Shown here: piece after piece, positions 1 through 4,142 of the stretch
Position numbering within the stretch: the first letter of the stretch is position 1
Layout of the letters: every line of letters starts with the position of its first letter
DNA from: Pseudomonadota bacterium
Lineage (GTDB): Bacteria > Pseudomonadota > Gammaproteobacteria > Burkholderiales > Casimicrobiaceae
DNA: 6,341 nucleotides
Direction of reading: 5' to 3'
NCBI GenBank assembly: GCA_029571495.1
Contig: JAKPSO010000504.1
Coordinates: forward strand, 1-6,341
The notes under the pieces: model-generated
Databases searched by the model: none
The model's input: only the letters and a program-made list of their open reading frames with translations
What the model was told of the DNA's origin: nothing
Made by a program: the position numbers and the translations under genes

Positions 1-15
1 CAACAATTTCCACAC

Positions 16-21
16 AGGAGG
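16..21 (+). promoter_or_regulatory. Ribosome binding site of the Bug-family gene
   Basis: A perfect AGGAGG lies four bases upstream of the ATG at 26. The spacing is short, but the match is strong and supports this start over the next internal ATG. The promoter must lie left of the window. Confidence 0.8.
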
Positions 22-25
22 CCTT

Positions 26-1006
26 ATGGATCGTCGCATATTTCTGCAAGCGCTCGCAGCCGCGTCCGGCTCGTCGCTCCTTCCCGGTAGCGTGTTCGCC
101 CAGGACAAATACCCGAGCAAACCGATCATGTGGGTTTGCCCGTATGCCGCCGGCGGCAACGCGGACAATCGGTCGCGCCAAGTGGCTAAGGTGATGAGCC
201 AAGTGTTGGGTCAACCCATTTTGATCGACAACAAGGCTGGCGCTGGCGGCAACATCGGCACCGAGGCAATTGCTCGCGCGAAACCGGACGGCTACACGAT
301 TGGCATGGGCAACTTCGCGCCTTTGGCCGTGAACCACGCGCTCTTCAAGAAGATCAATTTCGATCCGATCAACGATATCGTGCCGATCATGCTCATCGAG
401 CGCGGCCCGCTCGTGCTCATGGTGCGCAATGATTCTCCGTTCAAGACGGTGAAGGACATCGTAGCTGCCGCCAAGGCCGCGCCTGGCAAATACTCCTATG
501 GCTCAGGCGGCATCGGCGGCACGCACCACTTGAGCGGTGCGCTGCTTGAGCACTCCGCTGGCATCGATTTGATCCACGCCCCCTACAAGAGCGGCTCGGC
601 GGCCGCCACGGATTTGATGGGCGGTCAGACGCACATGCAGTTCGAACAAATGTACGCGGCAATGCCGTCGATTCAAGGCGGCAAGCTGCGCGCGCTGGCC
701 ATCACCAGCAAGACACGTTCGCCGCTGCTGCCAAACGTGCCGACGATGGCTGAAGCCGGTTACCCCGCCGTTGAAGTGTTGAATTGGCAAGGTATTGTGG
801 GACCGAAAGGGTTGCCCGCAGATATCGTCAAGCTCCTTAACGCGGCGGGCAACAAGGCGATGCAGGACAAGGACGTGCGTGAACGCATGTTGAGTCAAGG
901 TAACGAAATCGTCGGCGGCACGCCGGAGGCGTTCGCTGCGCTCATCAAGGCCGAAATGCCGCGTTGGGCCAAGGTCGTGAAAGACGCGAAGATCGATCCG
1001 GAATAG
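26..1006 (+). CDS. Bug/TctC-family tripartite tricarboxylate transporter substrate-binding protein
   Basis: A 326-residue periplasmic receptor of the Bug (TctC) family. These proteins capture small carboxylates or related organic solutes, sometimes for a TctAB permease and often with no dedicated permease nearby. The N-terminus is a signal peptide of about 25 residues: arginines 3-4 in RRIFLQ, a hydrophobic stretch, then a likely cleavage after VFA (25/26). The RRxFL pattern resembles a twin-arginine (Tat) signal, but Sec export is also possible. Family hallmarks are YAAGGNADNRSR (residues 40-51), whose Asp47 lies in the ligand-contact loop, then NKAGAGGNIGTEAIA (69-83) and PDGYT (87-91). GGIGGTHHL and the late VPTMAEAGYP segment also fit the family. 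The length is typical for a complete Bug protein. No tctA or tctB is visible, so the ligand cannot be predicted. The start is fixed by a strong AGGAGG. The gene ends in a hairpin terminator shared with the convergent neighbour. Confidence 0.93.
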   Translation: MDRRIFLQALAAASGSSLLPGSVFAQDKYPSKPIMWVCPYAAGGNADNRSRQVAKVMSQVLGQPILIDNKAGAGGNIGTEAIARAKPDGYTIGMGNFAPLAVNHALFKKINFDPINDIVPIMLIERGPLVLMVRNDSPFKTVKDIVAAAKAAPGKYSYGSGGIGGTHHLSGALLEHSAGIDLIHAPYKSGSAAATDLMGGQTHMQFEQMYAAMPSIQGGKLRALAITSKTRSPLLPNVPTMAEAGYPAVEVLNWQGIVGPKGLPADIVKLLNAAGNKAMQDKDVRERMLSQGNEIVGGTPEAFAALIKAEMPRWAKVVKDAKIDPE

Positions 1007-1032
1007 ACGACACGCGTTTCGCGATGCAAAAG

Positions 1033-1060
1033 AAAAGGCCCGCACTGCGGGCCTTTTTTG
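1033..1060. terminator. Bidirectional rho-independent terminator between convergent genes
   Basis: An 11-bp stem pairs AAAAGGCCCGC (1033-1043) with GCGGGCCTTTT (1047-1057) around a three-base loop. Six T residues follow on the plus strand (1054-1059). On the minus strand the stem is followed by TTTTCTTTT. It lies between the stop codons at 1006 and 1079, so it can end transcription from both sides. Confidence 0.9.
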
Positions 1061-1078
1061 TTGGTACGCGACGAGGGC

Positions 1079-1897
1079 TTACTTCACGGTCATAGGTTCC
1101 AAGCCAGTCTTCGCGATCACCGGAGCCGCAGCGGCCGAGGTAAAGAACTTGATCAACGCACGCGCGGCTTCCGGTTCCTTCGCGCCGGTCACGATGCCCG
1201 CCGAAAAGAACGTGTTTTGTTGCAATTCGTCGGGCAGTGGTCCGATGTAATCAACGCCCTTGATCGGCACCAGTTCGCTCACCTGCTGAAGGCCAAGCTC
1301 AGCATCGCCACGCGCGACGACCGTGCCCACGCGTTCGCTCAAAATCTTCTTGCTCTTCGGCAACACTTGTTCGGCGATGCCCATCTTCTGAAGCATCTCC
1401 GTGGAGAAGTAAGTGCCGCTCGCGCTAGCAGAGTAGGCGATGGATTTGGCGTCGAGCAGCGTTTGTTTGAGCTTCGCCACGGTGCTGATGTCGGGTTTGG
1501 GCGCGCCGCTCTTCACCGCGAAACCAATGGCGGAGCGCACAAGATCCACGCGACTGCCGGGCACCGCTTTGCCTTGCTTGATGAACTCATCGAGCGCTGG
1601 TCCAGCCAAGATGATCACGTCAACCGGTTCGCCCCGCGCCAAGCGACTCGGAATCGAATCCGTCGCATTTCCCATCGATGCGCCGTACGCTGAAATGACT
1701 TTGTGCCCAGTTTCCTTTTCGAACAGCGGAACGAGCTGTTTGTAGGCCTCAGTGAACGCGCCGGAGGTGATGACCCGGATTTCGGCGCTGCGCGCTGGAG
1801 CCGCCTGTTGCACGGCACAAGACGACAGCACTGCTGCGGCAGCGACCGCGGCAAACGCGACGTTGAAGCGACGACGAAGGGGCGCGACAATCTTCAT
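1079..1897 (-). CDS. ModA-like substrate-binding lipoprotein (molybdate-type solute-binding family)
   Basis: A 272-residue protein resembling the ModA/extracellular solute-binding family of type II periplasmic binding proteins. The N-terminus has arginines 8-10, a hydrophobic core and a lipobox L-S-S-C ending at Cys27, so it is probably a lipid-anchored lipoprotein. The mature part opens with a beta-strand and the motif TSGAFTEAYKQLVPLFEKE (about residues 44-62), like the ligand-binding start of ModA. GASMGNATDSIPSRLARGEP (about 72-91) and DVIILAGPALDEF are also characteristic. The closing segment with AAPVIAKTGLEPM is typical of the family. No modB or modC neighbour is visible, and many such proteins do not bind molybdate, so the ligand is unknown. 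A modest AGGGA (plus-strand 1907-1911) sits nine bases before the ATG and supports the start. It converges on the Bug-family gene and shares its terminator. Confidence 0.85.
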   Translation of the reverse strand: MKIVAPLRRRFNVAFAAVAAAAVLSSCAVQQAAPARSAEIRVITSGAFTEAYKQLVPLFEKETGHKVISAYGASMGNATDSIPSRLARGEPVDVIILAGPALDEFIKQGKAVPGSRVDLVRSAIGFAVKSGAPKPDISTVAKLKQTLLDAKSIAYSASASGTYFSTEMLQKMGIAEQVLPKSKKILSERVGTVVARGDAELGLQQVSELVPIKGVDYIGPLPDELQQNTFFSAGIVTGAKEPEAARALIKFFTSAAAAPVIAKTGLEPMTVK

Positions 1898-2290
1898 GAG
1901 CAGGTGTCCCTGAAAGTGCTGGTGACCGAATGCTAGTTACCGTTGCTGGCGACACCCTGTCGATCAATCCTGGACGGGCGGTTGTGGTGGGCAATACCTT
2001 TTCAGTCGAGACGATCATCCTGTATGCGCTTATCGTCAGTTTGTCTATATGTCGACATTAGGCAATTTCGTGCCCAATCGACTGTTCGATGGTCGTTCCG
2101 TCGAAAAAGCTGTAAACGAGCGAGGCTCGAAATACATCCCGAAGCTGAGCAGCCTGTCAGCATTTCGCTGAATTCCGCGACGAACGGGAGGTAGCGCTGC
2201 CTGAATCGGGGATAAATCTTCGAGGTCGTGTGGTCGAATGTTCATTGTGCAGTACCGCACACAAATGCATTCGGAGTTAGCAAGCGCTCA
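1898..2290. other. Intergenic stretch without a convincing gene
   Basis: About 390 bases between the ModA-like gene (transcribed leftward) and the rpoH control region (rightward). Base composition looks less GC-rich than the flanking genes. Several frames are open for 40-90 codons, but none has both a ribosome binding site and a recognisable product. The best short plus-strand frames are 1930-2061 and 2049-2171. Small palindromes occur at 1950-1962 (CGACA-CCC-TGTCG), 2049-2058 (ATGTCGACAT) and 2246-2261. The ModA-like gene's promoter must be here, but I see no strong -35/-10 pair for it. Confidence 0.6.
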
Positions 2291-2296
2291 CATGTA

Positions 2297-2306
2297 GAAA
2301 ATTTTC
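2297..2306 (+). promoter_or_regulatory. AT-rich palindrome, candidate UP element of rpoH
   Basis: GAAAATTTTC is a perfect 10-bp palindrome ten bases upstream of the candidate -35 box at 2316. Relative to a start near 2351 it covers roughly -54 to -45, the zone contacted by the RNA polymerase alpha subunit in UP elements. That role is inferred from composition and position only. Confidence 0.35.
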
Positions 2307-2315
2307 AATCCCGAG

Positions 2316-2344
2316 TAAACAAGTCGGGAACTTTTCGATATTAT
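2316..2344 (+). promoter_or_regulatory. Candidate sigma70-type promoter of rpoH
   Basis: TAAACA (2316-2321, four of six bases matching TTGACA) and TATTAT (2339-2344, five of six matching TATAAT) are separated by an ideal 17 bases. The predicted start, near 2351, falls inside the left arm of the CIRCE element. Bound HrcA would then block this promoter. Confidence 0.5.
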
Positions 2345-2355
2345 TAGCACTCTCA
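2327..2355 (+). promoter_or_regulatory. Candidate sigmaE (RpoE)-type promoter of rpoH
   Basis: GGAACTT (2327-2333) matches the sigmaE -35 consensus exactly. TCTCA (2351-2355) matches the TCTGA -10 element at four of five bases. The spacer is 17 bases, against about 16 in enterobacterial examples. In Escherichia coli one rpoH promoter (P3) is sigmaE-dependent, so the arrangement has a precedent. The -10 element overlaps the CIRCE left arm and inter-arm spacer. Confidence 0.5.
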
Positions 2356-2370
2356 TGCGGTGAGTGCTAA
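2344..2370. promoter_or_regulatory. CIRCE element, HrcA repressor operator
   Basis: TTAGCACTC (2344-2352), nine bases, then GAGTGCTAA (2362-2370). Both arms and the spacing match the CIRCE consensus without a mismatch. HrcA binds this inverted repeat as a dimer and represses heat-shock genes such as groESL. It overlaps the -10 elements and start region of the candidate rpoH promoters, so it should repress rpoH at normal temperature and release it on heat shock. hrcA itself is not in the window. Confidence 0.93.
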
Positions 2371-2549
2371 AACGGTGAATGCAACCAGTCACCTGACGCA
2401 CTTGGGCAACCCCCGATGGGGTCGGCTCGGCGGGAGCGGCAAGCGATCGATGCTTGCACGTCCGCCCCCTCGTGGGACTTGTACTTTGTACCGGCGCTCC
2501 GTCTGCGCTGTTTAAGTAAAGACGTTTTGTAGTTAGGGGAGTAATTTTT
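2371..2549 (+). promoter_or_regulatory. Long GC-rich 5' leader of rpoH with hairpins
   Basis: About 180-200 nt separate the predicted transcription start from the rpoH ATG. Visible hairpins are ACCCC-CGAT-GGGGT (2409-2422) and GCAAGC-N7-GCTTGC (2439-2457). CCCCT at 2466-2470 can pair with the AGGGG of the ribosome binding site (2535-2539). A structured leader could tune rpoH translation, as RNA structure does for rpoH in E. coli, but no specific thermosensor family is recognised. Confidence 0.35.
2535..2541 (+). promoter_or_regulatory. Ribosome binding site of rpoH
   Basis: AGGGGAG lies eight bases before the ATG at 2550. This is good spacing and supports that start codon. Confidence 0.8.
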
Positions 2550-3413
2550 ATGTCGAACCCAACCGCCACTTTGAATTTTCCGGTTCCGTCCGCACTGGGC
2601 ACGATTGACCAGTACGTAACCGCAGTAAACAAATATCCACTGCTCACACTTGAGCAAGAACAAGAGCTCGGCCTGCGCTGGAAATACACGCAAGACGTGG
2701 AAGCCGCGCGCGCATTGGTCATGAGCCACTTGCGTCTCGTGGTCTCCGTGAGCCGCAATTACATGGGCTACGGTTTGCCGCAGGGCGACCTCGTACAAGA
2801 AGGCAACGTCGGCTTGATGAAAGCCGTGCGACGCTTTGACCCAGAACGCGGCGTTCGCCTCGTTTCGTTCGCGCTGCATTGGATTCGCGCCGAGATTCAC
2901 GAATACATCCTTAAGAACTGGCGGATGGTCAAGGTCGCGACGACCAAGGCCCAACGCAAACTGTTCTTCAACCTGCGCGCTATGCGCTCCGGTGAACACG
3001 CGCTCACGCAAGCCGAAGCCAAGCGCATCGCCAAAGAACTTAACGTCAAGCCGGAGGAAGTGTTCGAGATGAACATGCGGCTGTCCGGACGCGACATCGC
3101 GATGGACGGCACGCCGGACGACGCTGAGAGCGAAGGCACCTCACCGATTGCGTATCTGCAGGCCGATGAGAACTGCGACCCCGCGCGCATCATCGAAGCC
3201 GAGCAAACCGGTCGCGTACAAAGCGAAGGCCTCAAGCTCGCGCTCACGCAACTCGACGAGCGCTCACGTGACATCATCACGCGCCGCTGGCTCGCCGAAG
3301 ACGCAGAAGAAACGCTGCAACACCTCGCCGACAAATACGGCGTGTCCGCTGAACGCATTCGCCAGATTGAAGTGAAGGCGATGAAGCAGATGCGCAAGGT
3401 GATTGAAAACTAA
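2550..3413 (+). CDS. rpoH: RNA polymerase heat-shock sigma factor RpoH (sigma-32)
   Basis: A complete 287-residue sigma-70-family protein that directs RNA polymerase to heat-shock promoters (chaperones, proteases). Region 1.2 lies near the N-terminus (about 16-50). Region 2 runs from about 53 to 125 and includes the core-binding segment DLVQEGNVGLMKAV (80-93) and the promoter-melting/-10 segment FALHWIRAEIHEYI (107-120). The diagnostic RpoH box QRKLFFNLR (135-143) is intact and separates this protein from RpoD and RpoS. Region 4.2, with a helix-turn-helix (about 254-284, containing YGVSAERIRQIEVKAM), reads the -35 element. Length and motifs are typical. The ftsY-ftsE-ftsX cluster often found before rpoH is absent here, so the gene appears to be transcribed alone from its own control region. 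That region carries a perfect CIRCE element and candidate sigma70 and sigmaE promoters. A hairpin terminator follows the stop codon. Confidence 0.97.
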   Translation: MSNPTATLNFPVPSALGTIDQYVTAVNKYPLLTLEQEQELGLRWKYTQDVEAARALVMSHLRLVVSVSRNYMGYGLPQGDLVQEGNVGLMKAVRRFDPERGVRLVSFALHWIRAEIHEYILKNWRMVKVATTKAQRKLFFNLRAMRSGEHALTQAEAKRIAKELNVKPEEVFEMNMRLSGRDIAMDGTPDDAESEGTSPIAYLQADENCDPARIIEAEQTGRVQSEGLKLALTQLDERSRDIITRRWLAEDAEETLQHLADKYGVSAERIRQIEVKAMKQMRKVIEN

Positions 3414-3433
3414 ACACGCTCAACGCTCTAAAG

Positions 3434-3460
3434 AAAGCCCGACCTAGCGTCGGGCTTTTT
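3434..3460 (+). terminator. Rho-independent terminator of rpoH
   Basis: A 10-bp stem pairs AAAGCCCGAC (3434-3443) with GTCGGGCTTT (3449-3458) around a five-base loop. A T-run follows (3456-3460). It lies about 20 bases after the rpoH stop codon. Confidence 0.92.
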
Positions 3461-3474
3461 GTTGTTGTAGCGAA

Positions 3475-3512
3475 CTCCTCCCCCGCTTGCCGGGGGAGGT
3501 TGGGAGGGGGTA
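3475..3512 (+). repeat. GC-rich dispersed-type repeat, left copy (hairpin)
   Basis: A 38-base unit whose first part folds into a perfect hairpin: CCTCCCCCG (3477-3485), loop CTTGC, CGGGGGAGG (3491-3499). A G-rich tail ending in GGGGTA follows. It matches the inverted copy at 3558-3595 at 31 of 38 positions. It resembles the short G/C-rich intergenic palindromes scattered in many proteobacterial genomes; genome-wide copy number cannot be seen here. Confidence 0.8.
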
Positions 3513-3557
3513 AGAGCGTAAATGAGAGCACAAGCTGAATATCGTCAATACCGTTCA

Positions 3558-3595
3558 TACCCCACCCCAGCCCTCCCCGGCAAGCGGGGAGGGAG
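3558..3595 (-). repeat. GC-rich dispersed-type repeat, right copy (inverted)
   Basis: Inverted partner of the 3475-3512 repeat, 45 bases away. Its own hairpin is CCCTCCCCG, loop GCAAG, CGGGGAGGG (3571-3593). Four of the seven differences from the left copy are two compensated base-pair changes in the stem, so both hairpins stay fully paired. The two copies can also pair with each other to make a larger cruciform. Confidence 0.8.
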
Positions 3596-3669
3596 ACGCA
3601 CGCGATCAGTTGTCCGCGTCATCGCACGCCCGCAGGTCCGTGCTATCTCAGAAATTGTTTTTCCATCCG

Positions 3670-3696
3670 TGTCGATTCCGGCGGTGCTCGCGCATC
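3670..3696 (+). promoter_or_regulatory. Candidate ECF-type promoter of the DGPF/sigma operon
   Basis: TGTCGA (3670-3675) equals the -35 motif I recall being reported for ECF42 targets upstream of DGPF-protein genes. After 17 bases comes CATC (3693-3696), an imperfect match to the expected CGTC/CGAC -10. It is about 77 bases upstream of the DGPF start codon. TGTCGA occurs elsewhere in the window, so this is a suggestion only. Confidence 0.3.
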
Positions 3697-3752
3697 AGCG
3701 TGTAGAGTCTGACAATTCGTCGGGCCGTTCACCACATATATTGGAATTTTTC

Positions 3753-4109
3753 ATGCAATACATGCTGACCTTCTACACAGTGCCGCAATCCCCAACAGCA
3801 CCGGTCGACCCTGCCGCGCGGCAAGCCTACCTCGGCGCGTGGCGCGCGTACATGGGCGCCATGCAAGGTGCGGGCGTCATGGTGAACGGGCACGGCCTGC
3901 AGCCTCCACACACCGCCACCACGCTTCGCGTCACCAACGGCAAGCGCGTCGTGCAAGACGGCCCGTTTGCTGATTCAAAAGAGCAGCTCGGCGGCTATTT
4001 TGTGATTGACGTTGCCACACTCGATGACGCGCTGGAATGGGCAGCGCGGAGCCCCGCCGCCGCCGAGGGCGCGGTGGAAGTGCGGCCGGTGTTAGCCCCA
4101 CCGGGCTAA
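3753..4109 (+). CDS. DGPF/YCII-domain protein, partner of ECF sigma factor
   Basis: A 118-residue single-domain protein of the YCII-related (DGPF) family. The signature DGPF is at residues 69-72 within the motif VQDGPFADSKEQLGGYFVID (67-86), followed by an amphipathic helix DDALEWAARSP and the closing strand VEVRPV (108-113). The biochemical role of these small dimeric ferredoxin-like-fold proteins is not established. They are repeatedly found next to ECF sigma factors, as here, where the sigma gene starts 33 bases downstream. I chose ATG 3753 because family homology begins at once (MQYMLTFYTV). The frame stays open back to 3522, but that extension translates the GC-rich repeat and reads PTPALPGKRGG, typical of a repeat artefact. 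The ribosome binding site is weak, with only GGA seven bases upstream. A second in-frame ATG at 3762 is possible. Confidence 0.85.
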   Translation: MQYMLTFYTVPQSPTAPVDPAARQAYLGAWRAYMGAMQGAGVMVNGHGLQPPHTATTLRVTNGKRVVQDGPFADSKEQLGGYFVIDVATLDDALEWAARSPAAAEGAVEVRPVLAPPG

Positions 4110-4142
4110 GCCCTGGGCGCGAATTCTTCAACAAAATCGCCG

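Noticed and set aside
503..1045. 180-codon antisense frame across the Bug-family gene
   Set aside because: It is opposite a clearly coding gene with recognisable family motifs; its translation resembles no known protein and is explained by GC-rich codon bias.
1058..1693. 211-codon plus-strand frame opposite the ModA-like gene
   Set aside because: It is rich in Arg and His with no motif, starts inside the terminator region and mirrors a convincing minus-strand gene.
1921..1941. Imperfect inverted repeat GGTGAC-N9-GTTACC before the ModA-like gene
   Set aside because: Only five of six pairs match and nothing else supports an operator here.
2045..2260. 71-codon minus-strand frame in the gap before rpoH
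   Set aside because: It needs a GTG start without a clear ribosome binding site and has no family resemblance.
2416..2532. 38-codon upstream frame in the rpoH leader, ending 17 bases before the rpoH start
   Set aside because: No Shine-Dalgarno sequence precedes its ATG, which lies in the loop of a hairpin; an overlapping GTG frame (2375-2515) is equally open, so openness here is not informative.
2288..3011. Minus-strand frames overlapping rpoH and its promoter (2288-2758, 2367-3011)
   Set aside because: They run antisense through the rpoH coding region and the CIRCE element and encode nothing recognisable.
3709..3742. CTGACA ... TATATT as a sigma70 promoter for the DGPF gene
   Set aside because: Each box matches five of six consensus bases, but they are 22 bases apart, too far for a normal promoter, and the start would be nearly leaderless.
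3522..3752. 77-residue N-terminal extension of the DGPF protein
   Set aside because: It translates through the inverted GC-rich repeat, has no ribosome binding site at 3522, and family homology begins only at 3753.
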